Assembly (NCBI GenBank): GCA_963724065.1
Contig: CAVRTB010000006.1
Coordinates: forward strand, 1-64,000
Length of the DNA: 64,000 nt
Direction of reading: 5' to 3'
DNA from: DASRIA01 sp963724065
GTDB taxonomy: Bacteria > Actinomycetota > Thermoleophilia > Solirubrobacterales > JBBDJG01
Each line of letters opens with the position of its first letter. The first letter of the stretch is position 1. The notes beneath the pieces are model-generated. The model was not told the origin of the DNA, did no database searches, and was given only the letters and a program-made list of their open reading frames with translations. Positions 42,514 through 51,170 of this stretch are shown piece by piece. The translations under genes were made by a program, and so were the position numbers.

Positions 42514-43668
42514 ATGCTGCGCCTGCTTTGGGCCCAGATCGTTGCGCTGCCTGCGATCGCGGCCGTCGCGGGCTTCTCGCCGCTGAACGCCCTCGCCGTC
42601 GGTGGCGTCGTCGCGGCGTTCGTGCTCGCCGGACGGTACGAGCGGGCGAGCCGCGAGGCGCGCGCGACTGCGGCGGGCGCGGAGGAGGCGCTGCGCGCGA
42701 GCGAGCAAAGGCTGTTGGAGGAGCAGAGCACTTTACGCCTGGTAGCTGCGGTGGCGCGCGACATCGCGACCCAGCCCGATGCGCGCTCGAGCATCTGCCG
42801 GGCCACGGTCGAGCTGTCGGGCAGCACGATCGCCACGCTGTGGGAGCACGAGGGCGACAATCGTTTGGTGCTGACGGCGGGTGCCGGCGTCGACCTCCAG
42901 ACAGGCGAGGTGCTCGACGTCGGCCGGGAGGCGTCCGGGGTGGGGATCGCGTTCCTCTCCGGGCAGCGGTTCTTCGCGCCCAGGGCGCGCGGAAATCCGG
43001 CAATTTCGCAGCGCATGGTCGAGGCCACCGGGATGGACTCGGTGCTGTTCGAGCCGGTGCGCCGCGGCGACCAGGTGGTTGCGGTGCTCGCGCTCGGCTG
43101 GGCTCGCCCCATCGACGAGCTCACGACTCGTGAGACCTCTGTGATCGCATTGATCGCGGACGAGACCGCGGTGGCCGTCGAGCGCAGCGACATGCTCGCC
43201 CAGCTCGCCGCCCTCGCCCGCACCGACCCGCTCACCGGCCTGCCCAACCGGCGTGTCTGGGAGGAGCAGCTACCCGTCGAGATCGCCCGCGCGTACCGCG
43301 GCGGCGAGCCCCTTTCCCTCCTCGTGATCGACCTCGACAACTTCAAGGCGGTCAACGACAGCCACGGCCACCAAGCCGGCGACCGCGTCCTCAAGGAGGT
43401 CGCCGCATCGTGGCGCGACGTCGTGCGGCCGACCGACCTGATCGCGCGCTTCGGCGGCGACGAGTTCGTGGTGCTGCTGCCGGGCGCCTCCACCGCGGCG
43501 GCAGTCCACCTCGCCGAGCGGCTGCGCGCGGCGATGCCGCGCGAGCTCACGTGCTCGGTGGGAGTGGTGGAGTGGGCAGGCGACGAGCCGGACCAGTTCC
43601 TCGCGCGCGCCGACCTCGCGCTTTACGAGGCGAAAGCCGAGGGACGCAACCGCACCGCGGCGCGGTAG
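42514..43668 (+). CDS. Membrane-anchored GAF-GGDEF diguanylate cyclase
   Basis: A 384-residue protein. Two N-terminal transmembrane helices (LLWAQIVALPAIAAVAGFSP and ALAVGGVVAAFVLAGRY) precede a short coiled coil, a GAF domain (about 85-225) and a GGDEF domain with the intact active site RFGGDEFVVLLP. An inhibitory I-site RxxD (RPTD) lies five residues before it, so product feedback by c-di-GMP is expected. It makes c-di-GMP from GTP in response to a GAF-sensed signal. ATG 42514 is chosen; GTG 42484 is an in-frame alternative. Terminated by the hairpin at 43685-43728. Confidence 0.9.
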   Translation: MLRLLWAQIVALPAIAAVAGFSPLNALAVGGVVAAFVLAGRYERASREARATAAGAEEALRASEQRLLEEQSTLRLVAAVARDIATQPDARSSICRATVELSGSTIATLWEHEGDNRLVLTAGAGVDLQTGEVLDVGREASGVGIAFLSGQRFFAPRARGNPAISQRMVEATGMDSVLFEPVRRGDQVVAVLALGWARPIDELTTRETSVIALIADETAVAVERSDMLAQLAALARTDPLTGLPNRRVWEEQLPVEIARAYRGGEPLSLLVIDLDNFKAVNDSHGHQAGDRVLKEVAASWRDVVRPTDLIARFGGDEFVVLLPGASTAAAVHLAERLRAAMPRELTCSVGVVEWAGDEPDQFLARADLALYEAKAEGRNRTAAR

Positions 43669-43684
43669 CCGGTCTGGTCGGTGC

Positions 43685-43728
43685 GCTTCCGTCACTTGAC
43701 CCCCCATAGGGGGTGAATCGACGGAAGC
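43685..43728. terminator. Long hairpin between convergent genes
   Basis: An outer 9-bp stem, GCTTCCGTC (43685-43693)/GACGGAAGC (43720-43728), surrounds an inner stem CCCCC/GGGGG (43701-43705/43709-43713) with an ATA loop. It separates the converging diguanylate cyclase and phoU genes and likely terminates both. Confidence 0.75.
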
Positions 43729-43740
43729 GGTTTCGCGCCG

Positions 43741-44439
43741 CTACGCCGGCACGCCCCCAGGACGCGAAGCGTCCGTGAACTCCCGGAACTCCCCGCTGAT
43801 CACAAAAGCGATCTGCTCGCCGATGTCGACGGTGTGGTCGCCGATGCGCTCGATGTAGCGCGCGATCAGCATCATGTGCGCCGCCCACTCGCGCGAGCGG
43901 GGGTCGCTGCCCCCGGACTCGATCGCCTCCTGGAAGATCTGGCGGTTGAGCGCGTCGATCACGTCGTCCTGCCTGACGAGGTTCTCGGCGAGGTTCAGGT
44001 TGCGCTGCTCGAAGGCGATCTGCGCCTGCTTGAGCTGGTCGCGCGCCTGCGCGCTCGCCGCCTCGAGCTTGGCCATGATGTCCTCGCCGGCACCGCTCGG
44101 CGGCTTGCCCATCAGCGGCACGAGCTTCGCGATGTTGACCGCGAGGTCGCCGGTGCGCTCGATGTGCATGATCGAGTGGAGCAGGGCGGCCACCAGCCGC
44201 AGGTCGCTGGCGACCGGGCTCTGGCGGGCGAGCAGGCTGAGGATGCCCTGGTGGACGTCGAGGTAGCGCCCGTCGATGCGGTCGTCGCCCTCGATCACCA
44301 TCACCGCCAGCTCCTGGTCGTGGTTGACGACCGCCTCGATCGCCTGCGCCAGCGCGGCGCTCGCGAGATCGATCGTGGAAAGCGCCTCCTGCTCGAGCTC
44401 GCGCAGCTGCTCGTGGAACTCGACGCGCGCCTCGGCCAC
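43741..44439 (-). CDS. phoU: Phosphate uptake regulator PhoU
   Basis: A 232-residue all-helical protein of two PhoU repeats. Each has the metal-binding pattern with Asp/Glu: VMVIEGDDRIDGRYLDVHQGIL and ENLVRQDDVIDALNRQIFQEAI, plus RYIERIGDHTVDIGEQIAFV. PhoU links the Pst transporter to the phosphate sensor kinase and keeps the Pho regulon off when phosphate is plentiful. It is the last gene of the pstS-C-A-B-phoU operon and starts 6 bases after pstB. No PhoR-type kinase gene lies in the window. Confidence 0.95.
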   Translation of the reverse strand: MAEARVEFHEQLRELEQEALSTIDLASAALAQAIEAVVNHDQELAVMVIEGDDRIDGRYLDVHQGILSLLARQSPVASDLRLVAALLHSIMHIERTGDLAVNIAKLVPLMGKPPSGAGEDIMAKLEAASAQARDQLKQAQIAFEQRNLNLAENLVRQDDVIDALNRQIFQEAIESGGSDPRSREWAAHMMLIARYIERIGDHTVDIGEQIAFVISGEFREFTDASRPGGVPA

Positions 44440-44445
44440 GACGGG

Positions 44446-45342
44446 CTAACCGACCCTTCCGGTGACGTAGTCCTCGGTGCGCTTGTTTTCGGGGTTGGTG
44501 AAGATCTTGTCCGTCTCGGCGTACTCGACGATGTGGCCGATCGTGATGTCGCCCTCGCGCACCTCGGGCATCAGCACGGCCGTCATGTCCGAGACACGGG
44601 CGGCCTGCTGCATGTTGTGCGTGACGATCACGATCGAGTAGCGGTCCTTCAGCTCGAGCATCAGGTCCTCGATCCGCGCGGTCGCGATCGGGTCGAGTGC
44701 CGAGCACGGCTCGTCCATCAGGATCACGTCGGGCTCGACGGCGAGGCAGCGCGCGATGCACAGGCGCTGCTGCTGGCCGCCCGAGAGACGGTAGGCGTTC
44801 TCCTTGAGGCGGTCCTTGACCTCGTCCCAAAGCGCGGCCCGCTTCAGCGCCCGCTCGACGATCGCGTCCATGTCGCCGCTCATCCCGACGACCCGCGGGC
44901 CGAAGGCGATGTTGTCGAAGATCGACTTGGGGAACGGGTTGGGCTTCTGGAACACCATGCCGATCAGCTTGCGGACCTCGACCGGGTCGACGCCGGCGCC
45001 GTATAGGTCCTGGCCGTGGTAGAGGATCGAGCCGTCCACGGTGGCGCCCTGGATCAGGTCGTTCATGCGGTTGAAGCAGCGGATCAGCGTGCTCTTGCCG
45101 CACCCCGAGGGCCCGATCAGTGCCGTGATGCGGTTGTGCCCGATGTCGAGCGAGATGTTGCGCACGGCGGGGGTGCCGCCGTAGGAGACCGCTACGTCGA
45201 CGACCTCGAAGATCGGCTCGGCGCTGCCCGGCGAGCGATCGCCCGGCTTGCGGGCCTCGATCTTCGTGGTCGGGTGGTCGTCTCGTGTGGGCACGGGAGT
45301 GGTGGTCTCGTCCTGCGGTTCGGTCATCTGCTCAGTCCGCAT
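44446..45342 (-). CDS. pstB: Phosphate ABC transporter ATP-binding protein PstB
   Basis: A 298-residue ATPase with a 35-residue acidic/hydrophilic N-terminal extension (EPQDETTTPVPTRDDHPTTK). Walker A is GPSGCGKSTL, then the Q-loop, signature LSGGQQQRLCIAR, Walker B VILMDEPCSALDP and H-loop VTHNMQQAARV. It powers phosphate import by PstCA. ATG 45342 is used with AGGTGG upstream inside the end of pstA; GTG 45351 is an alternative. Overlapping arrangement shows it is part of the pst operon. Confidence 0.96.
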   Translation of the reverse strand: MRTEQMTEPQDETTTPVPTRDDHPTTKIEARKPGDRSPGSAEPIFEVVDVAVSYGGTPAVRNISLDIGHNRITALIGPSGCGKSTLIRCFNRMNDLIQGATVDGSILYHGQDLYGAGVDPVEVRKLIGMVFQKPNPFPKSIFDNIAFGPRVVGMSGDMDAIVERALKRAALWDEVKDRLKENAYRLSGGQQQRLCIARCLAVEPDVILMDEPCSALDPIATARIEDLMLELKDRYSIVIVTHNMQQAARVSDMTAVLMPEVREGDITIGHIVEYAETDKIFTNPENKRTEDYVTGRVG

Positions 45343-45344
45343 CT

Positions 45345-46259
45345 TTACCACCTGCGTTGATACTTGTTCCTCAGCCAGATGGCAAAGGCGTTCATCGTCA
45401 GCAGCAAGGCCATCAGCACGAGGATCGCCGCCGCCGCGAGCAGCTTGAAGTCCTCCTGGGGCCGCGTGGTCCAGTTGAAGATCTGGATCGGGAGCGCCGT
45501 GAACTGATCCGTCAACCCCGAGGGGTTGAAGGGCACGAACACGATCGCCCCGATCAGGATGAGCGGCGCGGTCTCGCCGATCGCCCGTGAGAGCGCGAGG
45601 ATCGACCCGGTCGCGATCCCGGGAATCGCGGCGGGCAGCACCTGGCGCCAGATCATCTGCCAGCGCGTCGCGCCGAGTGCGAGCGCGCCCTCGCGGATCG
45701 ACGGTGGCACCGCGCGGATCGCCTCGCGCGAGGCGATGATCACGATCGGGAGGACGAGCAGCGAGAGCGTCAGCGCGCCGGCGAGCAGCACGCGCCCGAG
45801 GTCGAGCCCGCGCACGAGGAACGCCAGTCCGAGGATGCCGTAGACGATCGAGGGCACGGCGGCCAGGTTCTGGATGTTCAGCTCGATCGCGCGGTTGTAC
45901 CAGCGGTTGCGGTCCGCGTACTCCTCGAGGTAGAGCGCCGCGCCGACCCCGATCGGGATCGTGATCAGCGCCACCAGGATCATCAGGTAGATCGTGCCGA
46001 CGATCGGCGACTGGATGCCGGCCCGGCTGGGCAGGGAGGACGGGAAGGAGGTGATGAAGTCCCAGCTGAGCTTTCCGAGCCCGTCGGAGGCCACCGTGAT
46101 CAGCAAGATGATCAGCGTCACGAACCCGATCAGGAGGCTGAAGAGGAGGACGCCCTTGAAGGCGATGCCCGAGGCCCGGTCCCGGCGGGAGGCTCCGCTC
46201 ACGTAGCGGCGCCTGTCCTCGCTCGCGGGAGCGCCGGGGGCCCCGTAGCCGGCGCTCAC
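45345..46259 (-). CDS. pstA: Phosphate ABC transporter permease PstA
   Basis: A 304-residue inner-membrane permease with six hydrophobic segments. The EAA-type cytoplasmic loop is REAIRAVPPSIREGALALGATRWQMIWRQVLP, followed by the ATPase-docking GIATGSILALSRAIGETAPLIL. The N-terminus is short and basic (SGASRRDRASG). GTG 46259 overlaps the pstC stop (GTGA), and the TAA precedes the pstB start, so the genes are coupled. Confidence 0.95.
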   Translation of the reverse strand: MSAGYGAPGAPASEDRRRYVSGASRRDRASGIAFKGVLLFSLLIGFVTLIILLITVASDGLGKLSWDFITSFPSSLPSRAGIQSPIVGTIYLMILVALITIPIGVGAALYLEEYADRNRWYNRAIELNIQNLAAVPSIVYGILGLAFLVRGLDLGRVLLAGALTLSLLVLPIVIIASREAIRAVPPSIREGALALGATRWQMIWRQVLPAAIPGIATGSILALSRAIGETAPLILIGAIVFVPFNPSGLTDQFTALPIQIFNWTTRPQEDFKLLAAAAILVLMALLLTMNAFAIWLRNKYQRRW

Positions 46260-47203
46260 TCGTACACCTCGCGGTACTTGCGCACGAGGCGGATGCTGAT
46301 CACGTTCATGACCAAGGTCGCGACGAACAGCGTCGCCCCGACGGCGAAGATCGTCTTGTACTCGACGCTGCCGGTCGGCACGTCGCCGATGCCGACCTGC
46401 GCGATGTAGGCGGTCATCGTCTGGATCGCCTCGGTCGGGTCGAGCGAGATGCGCGCCTGCTGGCCCGCCGCGATCGCGACGATCATCGTCTCGCCGACTG
46501 CGCGTGAGATCCCGAGCACGAACGAGGAGACGATGCCCGACAGCGCGGCCGGGACGACCACCCGGGTCGAGACCTGGAGCCGGGACGCGCCGAGGCCGTA
46601 GGCACCCTCGCGCAGCGCCATCGGCACGGCGGTCATCGCGTCGTCGGAGAGCGAGGCGACGGTCGGCAGGATCATGACCCCCATCACGAGGCCGGCCGCC
46701 AGGGCGTTGAACACCTCGACCTGGAGCCCGAGGTCCTGCAGGAACGGGGTCACGGCCGTCAGCGCGAAGTAGCCGTAGACCACGGTCGGGATGCCCGCGA
46801 GCACCTCGAGCGCGGGCTTCAGCCAAGCGCGGGTGCGCGGCCGCGCGTACTCGGACAGGTAGATCGCCGCGCCGAGGCCGAAGGGAATCGCGACGAGGCA
46901 AGCCCAGAACGTCGTGCTGAGCGTTCCCACGACGAGCGGCAGGACGCCGAAGCTCGCCGGCTTGAAGAGCGGGGACCACTCCGTCCCGGTGAAGAACTCG
47001 CCCACGCCGATGTCCTGGAAGAAGTCGAACGTCGGCTCGGCCAGCGCGATCACGATGCCGATCGTGGTCAGCACCGATACGGCGGCGCACGCCCCCAGCA
47101 ACCACTTGATCAGGGTCTCGCCGTAACGGCGCCTTGAAACGGTGAGCCGGCGCGCGACCTGCGCGCCGGCTCCCGGTACGTCCGCTCTGGACCCTGCCTC
47201 CAC
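46256..47203 (-). CDS. pstC: Phosphate ABC transporter permease PstC
   Basis: A 315-residue membrane permease. It has a long N-terminal cytoplasmic stretch of about 30 residues, a first helix (LIKWLLGACAAVSVLTTIGIVIAL), a periplasmic region (FFQDIGVGEFFTGTEWSPLF) typical of PstC, and the EAA loop DDAMTAVPMALREGAYGLGASRLQVSTRVVVP with SRAVGETMIVAIAAG. GTG 47203 directly abuts the pstS TAG with no gap. It forms the channel with PstA. Confidence 0.95.
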   Translation of the reverse strand: MEAGSRADVPGAGAQVARRLTVSRRRYGETLIKWLLGACAAVSVLTTIGIVIALAEPTFDFFQDIGVGEFFTGTEWSPLFKPASFGVLPLVVGTLSTTFWACLVAIPFGLGAAIYLSEYARPRTRAWLKPALEVLAGIPTVVYGYFALTAVTPFLQDLGLQVEVFNALAAGLVMGVMILPTVASLSDDAMTAVPMALREGAYGLGASRLQVSTRVVVPAALSGIVSSFVLGISRAVGETMIVAIAAGQQARISLDPTEAIQTMTAYIAQVGIGDVPTGSVEYKTIFAVGATLFVATLVMNVISIRLVRKYREVYE

Positions 47204-48142
47204 CTAACCCTCCAACTGGGTGACGGTGTCCCTGGCCTTCTGTGCCTGCTCTTCGGTCATCGGCACGAACTGCGCCTGGGTCGCGATCGCCTCGTAGTTG
47301 TCCGCGTAGAACCTGACGAACGCCGCAGTCGCCTCGTTCTGGAGCGCCTTCTTCGAGGGGTAGACCAGCAGCGGCCGCGACAGCGGCTTGTAGCTGCCGT
47401 CCTGGACCGTGGCGGTCGTCGGCTCGACGCACCCGTCGCCGCCGTCGACCTGGATCGCCTTGACCTTGCCCTCGTTCTGCTGGGCGTACGAGAGGCCGAA
47501 GTACCCCAGGTTGCCCTTCGCTCCGGATACGCCCTGGACCGTGACGTTGTCGTCCTCCGAGGGGCTGTAGTCCTTGCGGGTCGCGCCCTCCTCACCGTTG
47601 ATCTGCTCGGTGAAGTAGTCGAAGGTCCCGGAGTCGGTTCCGGCGCCGAACAGCCTCATCTGCTCGTCCGGGTAGCCGCTCTTGACCTGGTTCCAGTTGT
47701 TCACGTCGGAGCTCGGCTCCCAGATCTTCTGGAGCTCCGCGACCGTGAGGCAGTCCGCCCAGTCGTTCTCGGGGTTCACGACTATCGCCAGGCCGTCGTT
47801 GGCGACCTGCATCTCGCCGTACTCGACGCCCTCCTTCTTGCAGGACTCGACCTCGTCGGGCTCGATCGGACGCGACGCATCGGAGATGTCCGTCTCGCCG
47901 GCGCAGAACTTCTCGAAGCCGCCGCCGGTGCCGGAGATCCCGACCGTGATCCTCACATCCGGGTTCTCCTCCCGGAACAGCTCGGCCGCCGCTTCGCTGA
48001 GCGGGCCGATCGTGCTCGACCCGTCGATCTTGATCGAGCCGGAGAGATTGGATCCTCCGCTGTTGTCATTGCCGCAAGCGGCTCCGAACAGGGCCAGGCC
48101 CAGTACGACGATCGCTGCGGGGAACAGCAGGCGTGAGCGCAC
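47204..48142 (-). CDS. pstS: Phosphate-binding lipoprotein PstS
   Basis: A 312-residue periplasmic/outer-face binding protein of the PBP-like family. Starting at GTG 48142 gives a perfect lipoprotein signal: RSRLLFPAAIVVLGLALFGAAC with lipobox LFGAAC, preceded by the ribosome site AAGGAGGG. ATG 48175 is an in-frame alternative. Phosphate-site motifs are IDGSSTIGPLSEAAAELF, GISGTGGGFEKFCAGETDISDASRP and GTDSGTFDYFTEQI. The fold ends with ATAAFVRFYADNYEAI. First gene of the pst operon, with a Pho-box-like direct repeat about 90 bases upstream. Confidence 0.95.
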   Translation of the reverse strand: MRSRLLFPAAIVVLGLALFGAACGNDNSGGSNLSGSIKIDGSSTIGPLSEAAAELFREENPDVRITVGISGTGGGFEKFCAGETDISDASRPIEPDEVESCKKEGVEYGEMQVANDGLAIVVNPENDWADCLTVAELQKIWEPSSDVNNWNQVKSGYPDEQMRLFGAGTDSGTFDYFTEQINGEEGATRKDYSPSEDDNVTVQGVSGAKGNLGYFGLSYAQQNEGKVKAIQVDGGDGCVEPTTATVQDGSYKPLSRPLLVYPSKKALQNEATAAFVRFYADNYEAIATQAQFVPMTEEQAQKARDTVTQLEG

Positions 48143-48231
48143 GCGCGCCCTCCTTGTGTAGTTGACCTCGTTCATGCTTGAAGAGAATCGTTCAGAGGAG
48201 GTGGGCGGCTGGTTAAGGCGGCGTGTCCTCG

Positions 48232-48251
48232 ATGTGAAAATCTTGTGAAAG
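48232..48251 (-). promoter_or_regulatory. Pho-box-like direct repeat
   Basis: On the minus strand CTTTCACAAGA TTTTCACAT gives two TTTCACA units exactly 11 bases apart, the spacing of PhoB/PhoP boxes. It lies between pstS and the divergent PhoB-like regulator gene, about 60 bases upstream of the latter's predicted start, so it may control both. Confidence 0.6.
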
Positions 48252-48268
48252 GGCCATCGCAGAGCGGT

Positions 48269-48294
48269 TTGTCCGAGGGGTCCCCCTCTAGACT
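48269..48294 (+). promoter_or_regulatory. Promoter of the PhoB-like regulator gene
   Basis: TAGACT at 48289-48294 lies 8 bases before GTG 48303, giving a leaderless start. TTGTCC at 48269-48274 is a possible -35 box, but its 14-base spacing is short; the Pho-box-like repeat upstream may compensate. Confidence 0.45.
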
Positions 48295-48302
48295 GGGGTG
48301 CA

Positions 48303-49112
48303 GTGGAATCCGTCGAAGCCCTGGGCATGGCATCCGACCATCGACCAGTCCCGACTTCTGCGCCGGCCGCGGCGCGGGTGGCCATCATCGACTCCGACAG
48401 CGGCTTCGTGCGTGTGCTCGCGAAGCGCATCGGCGCGGTGGGCTGGCGCGCGCAGGTGCTCGGCAGCGCTCCCCCGGTCGAGGAGATCCAGGCGCTGCGC
48501 CAGCACGCGATCGTGATCGACACGGCGATGCTGGGCGCGGACGCGTGGACCTACCTGGGTCGCATGTGCGCGTCGTCCCCAAGCCAGGCCGTCGTCGTCT
48601 GCACCGGGCCGACCTCGGTCGCCCAGCGTGTACGGGGGATGCGGCTCGGAGCAGACGACTGGGTCACCAAGCCGTGCCACCCCGAGGAGGTGCTCGCGCG
48701 CGTCGAGGCGGCGCTGCGTGCCCGCCAGGCGGGCTCGACGACCGCGGAGGCCGCGGACCCCGTGATTGCCGGCGAGCTGGAGATCAGGCCCGACATGTTC
48801 GAAGCGTTCGTGGGGGGCCGCTCGCTGGGCCTCACGCGCCGGGAGTTCGAGCTGCTCACGCTGCTCGCGGGGTCGCAGGGCAGGGTGATTCCCCGTGAGC
48901 GCATCTACGAGCGTGTATGGGGCTACCAGATGGCGCACGGTGACCGATCCGTCGACGTCTTCGTCAGGAAGCTGCGGCGCAAGCTCGAGGCGGCCTCGCC
49001 CGGGTGGGGCTACGTCCACACGCACTTCGGCATCGGCTACCGCTTCGACGCCAGCGAGGCCCCAGTGGACGAAGGGTCACCCGAGGGCTCTGGTAGCGTC
49101 CCACGCGCCTGA
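48303..49112 (+). CDS. OmpR/PhoB-family response regulator
   Basis: A 269-residue protein. The receiver domain (about 25-135) has Asp30/Asp32 in VAIIDSDSG, phosphoacceptor Asp73 in IVIDTAMLG, Thr101 and Lys123 in DDWVTKPC. The winged-helix DNA-binding domain (about 155-255) has LTRREFELLTLLAGSQGRVIPRERIYERVWG, DRSVDVFVRKLRRKL and YVHTHFGIGYRF. Receiver loops are somewhat unusual (single-acid IIDSD). Divergent placement against pstS and adjacency to DUF47-pit indicate a PhoB/PhoP role; no sensor kinase is adjacent. GTG 48303 fits a leaderless start. A fragment of a close paralogue sits before ppk1. Confidence 0.88.
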   Translation: MESVEALGMASDHRPVPTSAPAAARVAIIDSDSGFVRVLAKRIGAVGWRAQVLGSAPPVEEIQALRQHAIVIDTAMLGADAWTYLGRMCASSPSQAVVVCTGPTSVAQRVRGMRLGADDWVTKPCHPEEVLARVEAALRARQAGSTTAEAADPVIAGELEIRPDMFEAFVGGRSLGLTRREFELLTLLAGSQGRVIPRERIYERVWGYQMAHGDRSVDVFVRKLRRKLEAASPGWGYVHTHFGIGYRFDASEAPVDEGSPEGSGSVPRA

Positions 49113-49143
49113 CGAGGTCGCCGCACGAGCCTCATCTCCGCCT

Positions 49144-49764
49144 ATGGCCAGACTAAGCCTCGTCCCCAAGGACCGCGAGTTCTTCAACCTCTTCGATGAG
49201 GCGGGAACGAACATCCTCCGTGCTGCCCATCTGCTCGACCAGCTGATCAAGCAATGGCCGGAGGCCGGGGGTCTGGGGCGTGAGATCCTGATCTGCGAGC
49301 AGGAGGGCGACAGGATCACGCACGACATCATCCATCGGCTCAACAGCACCTCGGTCACGCCGATTGACAGGGAGGACATCTTCTCCCTTGCGTCCGGCCT
49401 CGACGACGTCGTCGACTTCACCGAGGAGGCGGCGGATTTCATGGGCCTCTACAACATCGAGGCGCCGATGGAACAAGCGCAGCAGCTCACCCGGGTGCTC
49501 GAAGACTCGTGTCGCAACATCGCCGAGGCGCTCAAGCGCCTGCGCGGTTTCCAGGACCTCAACCACTACCTGGTGGAGGTCAACCGGCTCGAGAACGAGG
49601 GCGATCGCATCACGCGTGAGGCGCTCGCGTCGCTGTTCAAGGGAGGCATCGATCCGATGATCGTGATCAAGTGGAAGGACATCTTCGACCGGCTCGAGCA
49701 CGCGATCGACGCGACCGAGAGAGTCGCGAACATTCTCGAGGGCATCGTTGTGAAGCACGCCTGA
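49144..49764 (+). CDS. DUF47/PhoU-like accessory protein of the Pit transporter
   Basis: A 206-residue all-helical protein of the DUF47 (YkaA/TIGR00153-like) family: FFNLFDEAGTNILRAAHLL, ICEQEGDRITHDIIHRLNS, TPIDREDIFSLASGLDDVVDFTEEAADF, and VNRLENEGDRITREALASLF, IDPMIVIKWKDIFDRLEHAIDATERVANILEGI. The repeated E..GDRITH/R blocks resemble PhoU metal sites. These proteins are encoded just before pit in most bacteria and modulate phosphate uptake. ATG 49144 follows the regulator by 31 bases. Confidence 0.92.
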   Translation: MARLSLVPKDREFFNLFDEAGTNILRAAHLLDQLIKQWPEAGGLGREILICEQEGDRITHDIIHRLNSTSVTPIDREDIFSLASGLDDVVDFTEEAADFMGLYNIEAPMEQAQQLTRVLEDSCRNIAEALKRLRGFQDLNHYLVEVNRLENEGDRITREALASLFKGGIDPMIVIKWKDIFDRLEHAIDATERVANILEGIVVKHA

Positions 49765-49797
49765 CCTGCAGGCGCGGCACGGAACAGAAAGAGGGCA

Positions 49798-50915
49798 ATG
49801 GACAGCGACCTAGTGCTGGTCATCGTCGTCGTCACGGCGCTCGCGTTCGACTTCACGAACGGGTTCCACGACACGGCGAACGTGGTGGCGACCGGGATCT
49901 CCACCCGCGCGTTGCCACCGCGCACGGCGGTCCTCGGAGCCGCGTTGCTGAACTTCGTCGGGGCGTTTCTGTCCGTCGCAGTGGCCGCGACCGTCGCCAA
50001 CGGCATCGTCGAGGCGAACCTCATCACTCCCACGATCGTCTTCGCGGGGCTGATCGGCGCGATCGCGTGGAACCTTGCGACCTGGTACCTCGGGCTTCCC
50101 TCCAGCTCCTCGCACGCCCTGATCGGTGGCGTGGTGGGCGCCGCGCTCGCGGCCGAGGGCACCTCCGCAGTGATCGGCGGGGGCCTGCTCGGCAAGGTGA
50201 TCATCCCGGCGCTGATCGCCCCACTGCTCGCATTCGCCGTGGCGGGCGTCGGGATCATCTTCGCTACAACATCATCGGCCGCCTGCGGCCCGGCTCGGTG
50301 AACCGCGGGTTCAGGCTCGGGCAGCTCGCGTCCGGCGGTCTGTTGGCGCTCTCGCACGGCACGAACGACGCGCAGAAGACGATGGGCGTGATCACACTCG
50401 CCCTGATCGCGCACGGTGACATCAACCCGAACGACTTCTACGTGCCGACCTGGGTAGTGATTGCCTCCGCGACCGCGATCGCGCTCGGGACGTACGCCGG
50501 CGGCTGGCGCATCATCAGGACGCTCGGCACCGGCATCATCAAGATGGACCCCGCCCAGGGCTTCGCGACACAGGGCGCGGGCGCGACCGTCATCCTGGCC
50601 TCGTCCCACTTCGGATACCCGCTGTCGACGACGCACACGATCTCGGGCGCCGTGATGGGCGCCGGTGCGGCCAAGCGGCTTTCAGCGGTGCGATGGGGCG
50701 TCGCCGGCAACATCGTCGTGGCCTGGCTGCTGACCCTGCCGGCGGCCGGCGCGATCGGCGCGTTCACCTATGGGGTGACGCGCATCTTCGGGACCGGCGC
50801 GCTCGGGCCGGTGGTGGTGTCGCTGCTCACGATCGGGCTGATCGCGGCACTGCTGGGTCCGCGGCTGCGCAAGGTCGCTCCGCCGCTTCCCGTGGGCATG
50901 GGTGAAACGCCCTGA
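49798..50915 (+). pseudogene. pit: Pit inorganic phosphate transporter, one-base frameshift
   Basis: The first half (49798 to about 50262) encodes FDFTNGFHDTANVVATGIS and SSSSHALIGGVVGAAL, the first PHO4 repeat. From 50262 the conserved sequence continues in the -1 frame as RYNIIGRLRPG, LALSHGTNDAQKTMGVITLALIAHG, SSHFGYPLSTTHTISGAVMGAG, ending at TGA 50913-50915. Adding one base near ATCTTCGCTAC (50257-50267) would join TTC-CGC-TAC and give a normal Pit of about 372 residues. Without it translation stops at 50301. It may be a real recent mutation, a sequencing error or, less likely, a recoding site. It follows the DUF47 gene by 33 bases. Confidence 0.85.
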
Positions 50916-50953
50916 TCGCGACGGTCGTCGATTGGGCCGCGCTGCGGGACGTC

Positions 50954-51151
50954 GTGCTCTATTCGCTGGGTGCCGGCATCGGGGTCACGATCGCGTTCTC
51001 GCTTGGGATCCTCGGGAGCATTCGCTTCGGCGACATGCGCCGTGACAGGCGTGGGGTGGAGGCCGCCGGCTTCGCGGCCCTTGCGGCAGTCGCCCTCAGC
51101 GTGAGCGCCGCGGCGATCGTGCTCGGCATCATCCTGTTGACTTCGAAGTAG
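50954..51151 (+). CDS. Small two-helix membrane protein downstream of pit
   Basis: A 65-residue protein with two transmembrane helices (LYSLGAGIGVTIAFSLGILGS and AGFAALAAVALSVSAAAIVLGIILL) joined by a basic loop (RFGDMRRDRRGVE). The frame is open upstream to about 50912 (IATVVDWAALRDV), so a start overlapping the end of pit is possible; homologous proteins often begin in that region. Unknown function, but the position suggests a link to phosphate transport. Confidence 0.6.
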   Translation: MLYSLGAGIGVTIAFSLGILGSIRFGDMRRDRRGVEAAGFAALAAVALSVSAAAIVLGIILLTSK

Positions 51152-51163
51152 CTTGCCTACAAT
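51137..51163 (+). promoter_or_regulatory. Promoter with TTGACT and TACAAT boxes
   Basis: TTGACT (51137-51142) and TACAAT (51158-51163), spaced 15 bases, place transcription start on GTG 51171, seven bases after the -10 box. The downstream mRNA would be leaderless. Confidence 0.6.
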
Positions 51164-51170
51164 CCCTGCC

